Shown here one piece after another: positions 32,636 through 42,314 of a stretch of 64,000 nucleotides of DNA. Below the pieces are notes generated by a model, which was not told the origin of the DNA, ran no database searches, and saw nothing but the letters and a program-made list of their open reading frames with translations. Each line of letters opens with the position of its first letter. The first letter of the stretch is position 1. The position numbers were made by a program, and so were the translations under genes. Source of the DNA: Pseudomonas sp. LP_7_YM (GTDB taxonomy: Bacteria; Pseudomonadota; Gammaproteobacteria; Pseudomonadales; Pseudomonadaceae). The stretch is taken from assembly GCF_004364435.1 (NCBI RefSeq), contig NZ_SOCT01000008.1, positions 1 to 64,000 on the forward strand, in the 5' to 3' direction.

Positions 32636-33466
32636 ATGCGCGGCGCCATACTCCCCGTCTGGTCCCGAACATGGCGCGAGGTTTGGAGCCCGTTGGCGCG
32701 CCACGCGGCAGCGCCAGCTGATGTGTTCTGCGAGTTGTACCGGGCATTGCTGCCTGCCCTGAAAACGCCCCCGTCGATGTCGGTGCTGGCCGAAATCATC
32801 GACGACCCACCGCTGGCCCGCCACGCCTTCAGGCGGCTCAATGCCTCTGCCCTGATCGACGAGCCTGGACTGCTGGCGTTTTTGCAAAACGTACATGCGG
32901 TCCTCAATGATCTGGCAGGCGAGGCGCTGGCCAATGCCTACTTCAACCGCCTCGAACACTTCATCACCACCTACAACCTGCGGTACGAATTACGTCGCCC
33001 CTGCCGGCTTTATCCTACGCTGCCGGGCCTGTTCGCTGGCATGGTTCAAGGCCTGCGCGACACCCATGCCGGGCATCCCCATCTGCACACCCTGCAACGC
33101 GACTTCGATGACGCCTTCCGTGACCTGCACGACAAGGGTGGCGAAGGGCGCATCAAGACCTGCCTGCAAAAACACATCAACCTGCTGGAAGCACTCGGCC
33201 GGGTTCATCCGCAGGTTGATGAATATGCCTTGTCGAGCATCTGCGATCAGTTGCCCCACTGGCCGCACATCAAAGTGCGGCAGTCGCTGAAAAACCTCTA
33301 CAGCTTCACCTGCGACTACCCGGGCATCCGCCATGGCGGCAAGCCCGGCAGCGTGGAGGGCAAGATAGAGATGCGCGATATGCTGGCACTTTGTATTCTG
33401 TTCACCGGCTTTACCCCTTACCTGACCGACCGGCTGGACGCTGCCGCCTTATTTCAAGGACGTTGA
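32636..33466 (+). CDS. Abi_C-like (HEPN-type) protein embedded in the hsd operon
   Basis: The protein has 276 residues and is not a known restriction subunit. The N-terminal 130 residues are helical with no motif I recognise. The C-terminal part (about 175-275) includes LSSICDQLPHWPHIKVRQSL and then FTCDYPGIRHGGKPG, with a final hydrophobic helix (MLALCILFTGFTPYL). The YPGIRHGG segment fits the abortive-infection C-terminal domain (Abi_C), where an Arg-x4-6-His-type HEPN centre is expected. The gene starts 3 bp after hsdS and ends 1 bp before hsdR, so it is translated as part of the operon. It may be a companion RNase or regulator; this is inference from a short motif. Confidence 0.75.
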   Translation: MRGAILPVWSRTWREVWSPLARHAAAPADVFCELYRALLPALKTPPSMSVLAEIIDDPPLARHAFRRLNASALIDEPGLLAFLQNVHAVLNDLAGEALANAYFNRLEHFITTYNLRYELRRPCRLYPTLPGLFAGMVQGLRDTHAGHPHLHTLQRDFDDAFRDLHDKGGEGRIKTCLQKHINLLEALGRVHPQVDEYALSSICDQLPHWPHIKVRQSLKNLYSFTCDYPGIRHGGKPGSVEGKIEMRDMLALCILFTGFTPYLTDRLDAAALFQGR

Positions 33467-33467
33467 T

Positions 33468-36400
33468 ATGAGTAACTTTGCCTTCCTGCGCACTGAATGG
33501 CCGGGTCTCTACGCTGAGGCGATCAACGCCGAAGCCAACGTTCTGGCGGACCCCAGATCCTCCTGTTTTTATGCCCGACGCACGCTGGAGCTGCTGGTGG
33601 CATGGCTGTTCCAGGCTGACCGCAGCTTGAAGCTGCCTTACAAAAGCGACCTCTCGGCATTCCTCTTCGAGCCCAGTTTCAAGGCGCTGACCGGGCCGAT
33701 GTTGCACGCCAAAATGGAGGTGATCCGCAAGCGCGGTAACGATGCCGTGCATAGCGCTCGGCACGTGCGTGAGCAAGATGCTCAGGCGGTGCTAAGCGAG
33801 CTGTTTCACGTGGCTTACTGGCTGGGACGACGTTTCGCCCGCAGCGCGGCCGGCAAACCCGACGCCGCGTTACGCTTCAATCCTGCGCTCATACCCAAGC
33901 CCCCGCACGCCGGAGCGATCCAAAGCCAAGCCCAACTGCAGGCACTGGAAAAAGAGCTGGCGTTGCGCGATGCCGCGCTGGTGCAGGCGCAAAAGAAAAA
34001 CGCAGACCTGGATCGCGAACTTGCCGCGTTGCGTGCCGAGGTTGAGAAGGCCAAGGTGGCCAACGCCGTTCAGCCCGATACCCACGACTACAACGAAGCC
34101 CAGACCCGGGATCTGTTCATTGACCAATTGCTGCACGAAGCCGGTTGGGCGCTGGATGCAGCCCGTGATTGCGAGTATGAAGTCGCGGGTATGCCGAGCG
34201 GTCAGGGCAAGGGCTACGTTGATTACGTACTTTGGGGCGACGACGGCAAACCCATGGCCTTGATCGAAGCCAAGCGTACGCAACGCGATGCTCATCAAGG
34301 GCAGCAGCAAGCCAAGCTGTATGCCGATTGCCTGGAGCAGATGTACGGCCAGCGCCCGCTGATCTATTTCACCAATGGCTACGAGCACTGGCTGTGGGAT
34401 GACCTGATGTACCCGCCGCGGATGATTCAGGGCTTTCACAAAAAGGCCGAGCTTGAACTGCTGATCCAACGCCGCACCCGCCGCAAGGCGCTGGGCATGG
34501 CGACTATTAATGAAGTGATCGTCGAGCGGCATTACCAGCACCGGGCGATCCGGCGAATCAGTGAAACCTTCGAGCGCGACCGTCAACGCAAGGCGTTAGT
34601 GGTGATGGCGACCGGTGCAGGCAAAACCCGAACCGTCATCGCGCTGAGCGATTTACTGATGCGCTGCAACTGGGCCAAACGCATTCTGTTTCTCGCTGAT
34701 CGGGTGGCGCTGGTCAATCAAGCCGCCAACGCATTCAAGCGCTTTCTGCCCAGCGCGGCGCCGGTGAATCTGGTCACTGAAAAGCACTCTGAAGGCCGCA
34801 TTTACGTATCGACCTATCCGACGATGATGGGGCTGATCGATGAAAAGCAAGATGGACAGCGCAGGTTCGGTTCTGGCCATTTCGACCTGATCATCATCGA
34901 TGAGGCTCACCGCTCGGTGTATCAGAAGTACCGGGCGATTTTTTCCTACTTTGACGCGCTGCTCGTCGGGCTGACGGCTACCCCAAAAGACGAGATCGAC
35001 CGCAACACCTACAGCCTGTTCAACCTGGAAAGCGGCGTGCCGACTGACGCCTACACCCTTGAAGACGCTATTGCCGAAGGCTATCTGGTCAGGCCCCGGG
35101 GCGTTTCGGTGCCGCTCAAATTCCAGCGTGACGGCATTCGCTACGATGATCTTGGCGAAGATGAGAAGGATCAGTGGGACGCGCTGGAGTGGGGTGAAGA
35201 ACAGGAGGTGCCGGACGAGGTGAACGCCGATGCGGTCAACCGTTGGTTGTTCAATACCGACACTGTCGACAAGATGCTGCAAGCGTTAATGGAGCGTGGC
35301 CATGCAGTGGCGGGTGGCGACCGGCTGGGCAAAACCATTATTTTTGCCAAGAACAATGCCCACGCGCTGTTTATTGCCAAGCGGTTCGATGAGAACTACC
35401 CAGACAAGGCGGGGGCCTTTGCGCGGGTCATTACGTACGAGACGAAATACGCGCAAACGCTCATCGATGATTTCTCCATCAAAGACAAAGCACCGCACAT
35501 CGCAGTTTCAGTCGACATGCTCGACACCGGGATCGACGTGCCGGAAGTGGTCAACCTGGTGTTCTTCAAGATCGTGCGCTCCAAGGCCAAGTTCTGGCAG
35601 ATGGTCGGGCGCGGCACTCGCTTGTGCAAAAATCTTTTCGGGCCGGGCCAGGATAAAGAGGACTTCTTCATCTTCGATTTCTGTCAGAACCTGGAGTTTT
35701 TCAACCACAACCCTGAGCCCACCGAGGGCACGCTGAGCGAGCCGCTTGGGCAGCGCCTGTTCAAGTCGCGTCTGGAGATGTTGGCGGCGCTGGATCGCAG
35801 ACGCGCCAGTGTTCAGGTCGCAGAAATACCCATGCCTTATGAAGGCGCGTTCAGCGATGATCAGCTACGCGATGACATCGCGCAAAGCCTGCATGAGCGC
35901 GTCTCGTCGATGACGCTCGATAATGTTGTCGTCCGCCCGAAACGGCGCTGGGTCGAACTTTACGCGGCCGCTGGCCCGTGGAAGACGCTGAGTGACACGC
36001 AGCTGCAAGAAATAGCGGAGCACGTTTCCGGTTTGCCTTCGAGGGTTGTCGAGGAAGACGAAGAGGCCAAGCGCTTCGACCTTCTGTTGCTGCGGTTGCA
36101 GTTGTGCATTCTCAATGGGGAGCCGGGTTTTGCGCGCTTGAGTGAAAAGGTTAGGGATTTAGCCGAAGCGCTTCTGGGGCAGACGAACATTCCGGATATT
36201 GCGAAACATGCGCTGCTGATCGAGGCGGTCGCCGGGCAAGCGTGGTGGGAAGATGTCACGGTTTCAATGCTGGAGCAGGCACGCCGCAAGCTGCGTGGCT
36301 TGATCAAGCTGCTGGAGAAGGGCCGCGGCGTGACGGTGTATACGGATTTCGAAGATGAGCTAGGGTGCATCGATGAGGTGCTGATGCCGTCGATGGTCAA

Positions 36401-36878
36401 CCCGGCCAGTTTCGAGCGCTTTCGCGAGAAAGCGCGTACGTTTTTGCGGGCGCATCTGGACCACCTGTCGCTCCGGAAGCTGCGTCGCAATCAACCGCTG
36501 ACACCTTTGGATCTTGAGGCGCTGGAACAGATGCTGATCGAGAGTGGCGGCGGCGCGGGTGAGATCAGCAAGGCAAAGGAGCAGGCCAAGGGGCTGGGGT
36601 TGTTCATCCGCTCTTTGGTGGGCATGGACCTGGGCGCGGCTTGCGACGCACTCTCAGGGTTTCTCGCCGGAGAGGCATTCAGCGCTAACCAGATCGAGTT
36701 CAGCAACCTGGTCATCCAGCATCTGACCGAGCATGGGGTCATGAGCGCTGCACGTCTTTATGAGTCGCCGTTTACGGATATCACCCCGAGTGGGCCGGAT
36801 GGCTTGTTTGATTCCGAGCAGATCAATGCGCTGCTTTGCGCGTTGGGCAAGATTGAAGCGGGGGCGTTGGTGGCTTGA
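33468..36878 (+). CDS. hsdR: Type I restriction endonuclease subunit (EcoEI-like)
   Basis: The protein has 1136 residues. Residues 10-125 are a DUF4145 domain (FYARRTLELLVAWLF, KRGNDAVHS). A coiled coil lies at 155-200. The PD-(D/E)xK nuclease follows, with Asp252 in GYVDYVLWGDDG and Glu267-x-Lys269 in LIEAKR. The helicase part has Walker A ATGAGKTRT (381-389), DEAH box IIIDEAHRS, and GLTATP. In the second RecA lobe are SVDMLDTGIDVPEVVNL and QMVGRGTRLCKNLFG. The C-terminal 300 residues match the EcoEI HsdR C-domain. It translocates DNA and cuts unmodified DNA. The ribosome site is AAGGACG. Confidence 0.95.
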   Translation: MSNFAFLRTEWPGLYAEAINAEANVLADPRSSCFYARRTLELLVAWLFQADRSLKLPYKSDLSAFLFEPSFKALTGPMLHAKMEVIRKRGNDAVHSARHVREQDAQAVLSELFHVAYWLGRRFARSAAGKPDAALRFNPALIPKPPHAGAIQSQAQLQALEKELALRDAALVQAQKKNADLDRELAALRAEVEKAKVANAVQPDTHDYNEAQTRDLFIDQLLHEAGWALDAARDCEYEVAGMPSGQGKGYVDYVLWGDDGKPMALIEAKRTQRDAHQGQQQAKLYADCLEQMYGQRPLIYFTNGYEHWLWDDLMYPPRMIQGFHKKAELELLIQRRTRRKALGMATINEVIVERHYQHRAIRRISETFERDRQRKALVVMATGAGKTRTVIALSDLLMRCNWAKRILFLADRVALVNQAANAFKRFLPSAAPVNLVTEKHSEGRIYVSTYPTMMGLIDEKQDGQRRFGSGHFDLIIIDEAHRSVYQKYRAIFSYFDALLVGLTATPKDEIDRNTYSLFNLESGVPTDAYTLEDAIAEGYLVRPRGVSVPLKFQRDGIRYDDLGEDEKDQWDALEWGEEQEVPDEVNADAVNRWLFNTDTVDKMLQALMERGHAVAGGDRLGKTIIFAKNNAHALFIAKRFDENYPDKAGAFARVITYETKYAQTLIDDFSIKDKAPHIAVSVDMLDTGIDVPEVVNLVFFKIVRSKAKFWQMVGRGTRLCKNLFGPGQDKEDFFIFDFCQNLEFFNHNPEPTEGTLSEPLGQRLFKSRLEMLAALDRRRASVQVAEIPMPYEGAFSDDQLRDDIAQSLHERVSSMTLDNVVVRPKRRWVELYAAAGPWKTLSDTQLQEIAEHVSGLPSRVVEEDEEAKRFDLLLLRLQLCILNGEPGFARLSEKVRDLAEALLGQTNIPDIAKHALLIEAVAGQAWWEDVTVSMLEQARRKLRGLIKLLEKGRGVTVYTDFEDELGCIDEVLMPSMVNPASFERFREKARTFLRAHLDHLSLRKLRRNQPLTPLDLEALEQMLIESGGGAGEISKAKEQAKGLGLFIRSLVGMDLGAACDALSGFLAGEAFSANQIEFSNLVIQHLTEHGVMSAARLYESPFTDITPSGPDGLFDSEQINALLCALGKIEAGALVA

Positions 36879-37500
36879 GCTGCGAATGGATTTGAGCAAC
36901 ACGATTAGGATAATTGGGCCTTTGGAATGCACTACGACATGCCGGGGTCAAGCTCACCTTGTTCAGCAATACATTTTCCGCATAACCGGTAAAAAACGCA
37001 TTAAATGCTTTGGTCATCACTTCTGGAGGCGTGCAGGCCCCGTGTCAGAACCGCATGACGTGTCAGGGAAGCTATAGGACTCCGAAACTTTGCACGTAAA
37101 GGTTTTCTGATATGTCGCAGGCCTGTCAGTGTTATAGGTTCCGTTCCTTACCCATGAAACACGCCTAAAAACACGGCATTTGAAGCTTGTTAAAAAGATA
37201 GCGGGTACACAGCATAGACCTAAATATAGGGCCGGCCTACGTGTTCGACCCCGCCTGCGCGATGCAATTTTATTACGCCCCAATTTCCGTACGACGGCGC
37301 AGCAACGTAAATAAGGTGAGAAGACCTATCAACTTTCCAAATGGGTGCTACGCTGGTTTTCGCATGGATGAAGACTGCCTGCCCAGACAAATCGTCGATG
37401 GCTAATGGCCTGCGGTGTAAATCCAGAGGACGGAATTTAGGTGGTCCCATGACGCAAACCCCTCTGGTATAACCACCTGCGAACACAACATGGAGTTGTT
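36879..37500. other. 622-bp intergenic stretch, unassigned
   Basis: There is no convincing gene on either strand. Base use is mixed and AT-richer than the core, and short frames lack ribosome sites. It separates the hsd operon from the carbamoyltransferase operon and should contain the latter's promoter. It could hold debris of an older insertion, but nothing was recognised. Confidence 0.4.
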
Positions 37501-39222
37501 ATGATCGTATTGGGAATCACCAACAATGATTTATCAGGAGCTTGTTTGGTTCGTGATAATCAAATACTGTCGGCTGTCAGTGAAGAGCGTTTTACTCGTA
37601 TCAAAGACCATAAGGTCTGGCCAAGCCAATCCATTGATTTCGTCCTTGGCCAAGCGGGCATAACAATAAATGATGTCGATTATGTGGCCTATGGTTGGAG
37701 TGCAGGCTTTAATGCGGAGAAGCATCTGCCACTGTATTTTGATCGAATCGTTGAAGAGGTCAAGACTAATCCAGAAGGCCTTTCTCTATTCCGCAAGCGC
37801 ATGACCGACGAGATTAAAAACGATAAGGAGAAAAGGGCTGAGTTTGATGCTTATATCTCGAATCAACGTATGAGTGGCAAAGCTTACTACATTGATCATC
37901 ATGAGTGTCATGCGTTAGGGGCATATGTCTGCTCACCTTTTGATGAAGCATTAACGCTAACATGTGACGGTCGAGGCGACTTTCAGGCTTTGACACTTAC
38001 CCATTATAGTCCTGGTGAAACTACTGTACTGCAGCGTGAAACAAGTATCGACAGCTTGGGTTATTTTTACGGCCGAATTACCCATTTAATAGGTTATAAG
38101 CCCAATCGTCATGAAGGAAAAATTACCGGCCTGGCAGCGTTCGGTGAGCCGAATAAACTGCTAGGCATAATGCAGAAAATGATTAGATTTGAAGATGGGC
38201 GTATCAAGGCCACGTGCGGAGACATGTTCATACCTTCTTATCAAGATTACAGCGAGCCCTTGCAGGCGTTCTTCTCAAACGAAAAAAAAGAGGATATCGC
38301 TGCTGCGGTACAGCAGCATACAGAGGATTTGCTTGTAGCGATCATCACGCATCATCTGAACCAACGGGGCAGCAGTAATCTTTGCTTGGCGGGTGGAGTG
38401 TTTGGCAACGTTAAGCTCAACCAGCGTCTGCGCGAAATTCCTGGCGTAAAAGACGTCTACGTGCTGCCTTGCATGGGCGATGGCGGACTAGCGCTGGCTG
38501 CGGCAGTTGGCACGGCATACTTGATAAATGGTACTCGTTTCAAGAACCCGGCAATGACTTTGGGGCCAGAGGCGCGGAGTATATCCCAAAATATAAATCT
38601 TTTAAATCGTGATTATCCACAGCTTAATTACCATAAGCCTGCTGATATGATAGAAACGCTTGTGGAAGCCCTTATGCAAAACCAGGTATTGGGTATGTTC
38701 AAGGGGAAAATGGAGTTCGGTCCGCGCTCACTTTGTAACCGAAGTATTATTTACCACGCCAAGGATGCAGATGTTAACGACTGGCTTAACAAACGAATGC
38801 ACCGCACTGAATTCATGCCATTTGGTCCCGTAACCGCAATTGATCAAGCAGCAGAGTGCTATATTGGCTGGACCGCTGAGCAAGTGGCTGCTGATACGAT
38901 GACAATGACGTACGATTGTCATCCTGATTTTATCAAGGCAAGTCCTGCTGTTGTACACATCGATGGTACTGCCAGGCCGCAGGTGGTCCGTCCTCAGGCA
39001 GATGATTTTATGCACCGGTTGCTTAATGCTTGGTACGACCGAACCGGGCAATCTGCTCTAATCAACACCTCATTCAACCGTCATGAAGAGCCAATTGTTT
39101 GCTCGTCTCAAGATGCTTTGGCAGCTCTAAATGAAGGCATTGTTGACTTGGTAATCATGAGCGAGTCATTGATCGTCTGGCACCGAGGGAAGAATAGTTT
39201 CGCCCAACAGTACTTCGAATAA
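37501..39222 (+). CDS. NodU/CmcH-family O-carbamoyltransferase
   Basis: The protein has 573 residues, the usual family length. The N-terminal Kae1/ASKHA-fold domain begins MIVLGITNNDLSGACLVRDN and contains AVSEERFTRIKDHKVWP and the metal site IDHHECHALGAY (His133, His134, His137). GVFGNVKLNQRL and PCMGDGGLALAAAVG follow. The C-terminal domain includes GKMEFGPRSLCNRSI and ALINTSFNRHEEPIV, the standard NodU/TobZ ending. Such enzymes use carbamoyl phosphate to carbamoylate hydroxyl groups of antibiotics, Nod factors or siderophores. It is the first gene of a four-gene operon with an efflux-type transporter and a phosphatase, so the product may be a small carbamoylated metabolite. The DNA is AT-rich against the core. 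Confidence 0.92.
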   Translation: MIVLGITNNDLSGACLVRDNQILSAVSEERFTRIKDHKVWPSQSIDFVLGQAGITINDVDYVAYGWSAGFNAEKHLPLYFDRIVEEVKTNPEGLSLFRKRMTDEIKNDKEKRAEFDAYISNQRMSGKAYYIDHHECHALGAYVCSPFDEALTLTCDGRGDFQALTLTHYSPGETTVLQRETSIDSLGYFYGRITHLIGYKPNRHEGKITGLAAFGEPNKLLGIMQKMIRFEDGRIKATCGDMFIPSYQDYSEPLQAFFSNEKKEDIAAAVQQHTEDLLVAIITHHLNQRGSSNLCLAGGVFGNVKLNQRLREIPGVKDVYVLPCMGDGGLALAAAVGTAYLINGTRFKNPAMTLGPEARSISQNINLLNRDYPQLNYHKPADMIETLVEALMQNQVLGMFKGKMEFGPRSLCNRSIIYHAKDADVNDWLNKRMHRTEFMPFGPVTAIDQAAECYIGWTAEQVAADTMTMTYDCHPDFIKASPAVVHIDGTARPQVVRPQADDFMHRLLNAWYDRTGQSALINTSFNRHEEPIVCSSQDALAALNEGIVDLVIMSESLIVWHRGKNSFAQQYFE

Positions 39223-39267
39223 ACTCATAGGCCATGGGCTCTCCGGGAGCCCATTCTCTGGTGACTC

Positions 39268-40443
39268 ATGTATTTGATTTTTTTTGGATTTTTTGCAGCA
39301 GAGGGCATTATCTATCCATTTTGGCCCACTTGGTTAGACTCCCTCGGCTTCAGCACAGGCCAGATTGGTCTGCTGATTGCGGCGGTATACTGGCCTCAGG
39401 TGGTGAGCGGTATATTGGTTACCTACGTCGCAGACTGGCGAATAGATCAACTTCGCCTGGCTGCCATATTGGGTTTCTCAGCAGCATTCATCACTTTGTT
39501 TTTTTATTTCCTCCCCGCATCACTGTCCGTGTTTGTCGCGCTGAGTATTATATTTGGCGGACTGTGGATGGTGGTTTTGCCATTGACTGAGTCATATCTG
39601 CTGAAGCGCGATAAACAGGCATTGCAGAACTATGGATTGGTACGTGCAGTGGGCTCGTCGGCGTTCATTCTAACTTCTATCTTTGGGGGCGTGATATTTA
39701 CCTACTACGGTCAATCATGGGTGCCCATCGTAATCGCTTCAAGCATGTTTTTTACTGGGCTAAGTTGCTTATGGTTGGGGCGTCGAGTGACCAAAATACA
39801 TACTCCATTAGTGGGCGGAGAGTTTAAGCGACCTGAGTGGAGGCGCCTATTTGAAAATAAATTTTTATTGCTTACAATCGCTGCGGCTGGTTTTATACAG
39901 CTGAGTCACACTTTGTATTTTTCTACGGCATCTATAAGCTGGGGGAGCAAGGGCTATTCGTCGACAACCATAGGAATGTTCTGGTCCGTCGCTGTGCTGG
40001 CTGAGATTATTTATTTTGCTTTCTCCAATAAAATTCTGGCGCGTTGGGCACCGTTGCCAGTAGTGATGTTTTCAGGCGGTTGTGCAGCCATACGATGGAT
40101 TTTATTTTCCAGTAGCGATGACTTGACACTGATTGTATTAGGTCAATGCATGCACGCGTTAAGTTTCGCGGCCTATCACTCGGCGTTAATGCGATTTGTA
40201 CGCGATAACGCCCCGGCGGATATTCAAGTCTTTACTCAGGGTGTTTATTACTCGCTTGCTGTTGCACTGCCAATGGGACTCGCTACGCCGATTTCGGGTT
40301 ATCTGTACGAAATCGTGCAGTCCTGGGCGTATTGTGTAATGGCCCTTTTAGCCTTGGTGGGAACATTCCTGGCCTTAACCGCTCACTATAAAATGCGAAG
40401 TGACGAAAATGATAGCAGTAAACTTTTCAGCCGTCTGCTTTGA
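39268..40443 (+). CDS. MFS transporter, HcaT/PPP-like
   Basis: The protein has 391 residues with about twelve membrane helices. It begins MYLIFFGFFAAEGIIYPFWPTWLDSLG, and GLWMVVLPLTESYLLKR and NYGLVRAVGSSAFILTSIFGG are the motifs of the phenylpropionate-permease-like (MFS_1-like/HcaT) group. A second half starts near LLLTIAAAGFIQLSHTLYF. It lies 45 bp after the carbamoyltransferase gene and overlaps the phosphatase gene. In this setting it probably exports or imports the operon's product or precursor. Substrate unknown. Confidence 0.88.
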   Translation: MYLIFFGFFAAEGIIYPFWPTWLDSLGFSTGQIGLLIAAVYWPQVVSGILVTYVADWRIDQLRLAAILGFSAAFITLFFYFLPASLSVFVALSIIFGGLWMVVLPLTESYLLKRDKQALQNYGLVRAVGSSAFILTSIFGGVIFTYYGQSWVPIVIASSMFFTGLSCLWLGRRVTKIHTPLVGGEFKRPEWRRLFENKFLLLTIAAAGFIQLSHTLYFSTASISWGSKGYSSTTIGMFWSVAVLAEIIYFAFSNKILARWAPLPVVMFSGGCAAIRWILFSSSDDLTLIVLGQCMHALSFAAYHSALMRFVRDNAPADIQVFTQGVYYSLAVALPMGLATPISGYLYEIVQSWAYCVMALLALVGTFLALTAHYKMRSDENDSSKLFSRLL

Positions 40444-41113
40444 TATGGATGGCGTGCTTATACAGTCACGCGAGGTGATTGAGCGAGCATGGACCGGCGT
40501 AGCCCACGAGTATGGTATTACAGTGAGTGAAAAGTTCATCAAGGATCATATTCATGGTCGTCCAGGCGAATATACACTTCGGACGCTTTTCGGCGATTTT
40601 GATCCGAGCCAGCGGTACAACATCAAACAGCAGGTGGATGCAGCCGAGGAGAATGCGCTGTGCAAGCTGGTGCCCGGCGTATCTAGGCTGATTGATCAAC
40701 TGCGGGAGAGCAAGGTGCCTTTGGCATTGGTTACCAGCAGTTGGCCCGAGCGCATTGATAATGTGCTTCAGCAGCATGGCTTGGAAGGAGCCTTTGACTA
40801 TGTAATTTCACGTGAGGATGTGCCCAATGGCAAGCCTTCGCCAGAATGCTATGAGTTAGCAGCAGAAAAACTGAATTGTCAGAGCCGCCAATGTCTGGTG
40901 TTTGAAGACTCTTCCAGCGGCGTACGTTCAGCAGTGAGCAGCGGAGCGCTATGCCTTGGGATCGGCACTGATCCCTCACTTTTAGTAGAGGGCGCAGCAG
41001 CGGTATATGTAGATTTCAACGCATTGCCTGTTGTATCACGACCGGTAATCAAAAATGTATTTGATGGCAGTAGCCTGATGCTAAGCTCCCACATCACAAA
41101 GAGATTACTCTGA
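40409..41113 (+). CDS. HAD-superfamily phosphatase (beta-phosphoglucomutase-like)
   Basis: The protein has 234 residues from the ATG at 40409. A GTG at 40400 would give three more residues, and both overlap the transporter gene. HAD motif I is FDMDGVLIQS with the two catalytic Asp residues, motif II is ALVTSSW, motif III Lys is in NGKPSPECYELA, and motif IV is CLVFEDSSSGVRSA. The cap domain lies between residues 20 and 80. It is probably a phosphatase acting on a phosphorylated intermediate of the operon's pathway. Confidence 0.88.
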   Translation: MIAVNFSAVCFDMDGVLIQSREVIERAWTGVAHEYGITVSEKFIKDHIHGRPGEYTLRTLFGDFDPSQRYNIKQQVDAAEENALCKLVPGVSRLIDQLRESKVPLALVTSSWPERIDNVLQQHGLEGAFDYVISREDVPNGKPSPECYELAAEKLNCQSRQCLVFEDSSSGVRSAVSSGALCLGIGTDPSLLVEGAAAVYVDFNALPVVSRPVIKNVFDGSSLMLSSHITKRLL

Positions 41114-41115
41114 TA

Positions 41116-41745
41116 ATGACCCCTACGCTGAAAAACGCTATCGTTCTTTGGGAGTTTCTTTCATCCGGTCGCGGACACCAGCGCTCTGAATTGATCGTTG
41201 TCTGTGGCTCCTACGATCTTCGGGTTTGCGATTACGCTTGTGAACTGCTGGCAAAAGGCATTGCGGAACACTTACTGTTCACAGGTAATACCGGAAATTG
41301 GACCAAACACTTATGGGAAAACACTGAGGCAAGTATATTCGCCCAGCGAGCCCTCAAAAACGGTGTAAGGCCCGAGCAGTTCAGTCTGGAAGACAGGGCG
41401 ACTAATTTCGCCGAGAACATTTCGTTCGCCAGGGCTATGTTTCCCGATGTAAGGAGTGCGACATTCCTCACGAAGCCAAACTCCACTCTCCGTGTCGTGT
41501 CAACGTTGCCTATTCAATGGCCTGGACTAGAGGCGTGGGTTGACGCTCCGAATTACAGCTTTCCTGAGGAGGTATCTAATAATGTTGGAGTGCTTGGGGT
41601 CATTGAAGAGATGGTCGGTGATATCCAGCGAATCATGCTTTACCCACAGAAGGGATTTCAAATTGAGCAGGTCATCCCAAAGGAGGTTGAGCAGGCTTGG
41701 GAATACTTGGTGAAACAGGGCTTTGATCACCATTTGATCAGTTAG
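41116..41745 (+). CDS. YdcF/DUF218-family protein
   Basis: The protein has 209 residues and starts 2 bp after the phosphatase stop. DUF218 features are ELIVVCGSYDLRVCDYACELL, HLLFTGNTGNWTKHLW, and SLEDRATNFAENISFARAM, where acidic and Asn residues form the conserved pocket. There is no membrane helix, unlike the SanA-type envelope relatives, so it is cytoplasmic like E. coli YdcF, which binds S-adenosylmethionine. It is the last gene of the operon 37501-41745. Its role there is unknown. Confidence 0.8.
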   Translation: MTPTLKNAIVLWEFLSSGRGHQRSELIVVCGSYDLRVCDYACELLAKGIAEHLLFTGNTGNWTKHLWENTEASIFAQRALKNGVRPEQFSLEDRATNFAENISFARAMFPDVRSATFLTKPNSTLRVVSTLPIQWPGLEAWVDAPNYSFPEEVSNNVGVLGVIEEMVGDIQRIMLYPQKGFQIEQVIPKEVEQAWEYLVKQGFDHHLIS

Positions 41746-41844
41746 GCATGCCTACGCCTGCACGTAAAGTTGGCGAGCGAAGGTCAGGCGAGCCACAAAC
41801 AGGCGAGGAAGCGGAGTCTGTTTTAAATGAACATTGCGCGCCTG

Positions 41845-42166
41845 TTTTTAACGCAGCATCACCGAGCGCAGCCACTTTTCGTACAGAGCCTGGTACACAC
41901 TAGAGCCTGATCAGCCAGCTTGGCGCTTAGTGAATCGGTCATCGCCATTGAGCGCCTGTGCAATTTCACACGCCGATGATCGCGTTTTTTCAGATCAAGG
42001 CTCGGACATCCGCCATGCCAATTCCCGGCGCTTGCCACCTACTTGAAAACGCAGAATCCATTTTTATTCTACCGGTGGCCGTCACGACCAACCACAAGCC
42101 GTCCCGGTGTTTTTAGGTCCCTGTGGCGATCACATTTTCGACAAACAAAGGCGTCAACTTGTCCAT
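41845..42166 (-). pseudogene. Remnant of a P4-type tyrosine integrase (N-terminal part)
   Basis: Reading on the minus strand from 42166: MDKLTPLFVENVIATGT, stop, KHRDGLWLVVTATGR, then after a frameshift NGFCVFK, HGGCPSLDLKKRD, and after another shift VYQALYEKWLRSVML. In order these match the arm-binding domain of P4-like integrases (LTxxxVxNxxxxG..rDGlwLxVt.sG.K.WxxRf..gGk...lGG.PslsLk.Ar) and the start of the core-binding domain. Several stops and shifts make it inactive, and the catalytic part is gone. It marks past island integration. Confidence 0.65.
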
Positions 42167-42314
42167 GATTTTTGGTTTGTAGCCCCTCACTGGGTCCCCT
42201 CTTTGGCGTGGAATTCGCTGGATGAACAAAGAATCTCGCAGGTAGCAAAATAGGCTGAATCTATCAAGGTCAGGGAGTGTTTTGGAGGAGGCAAGTATCG
42301 GTCGCTGGCGTACT

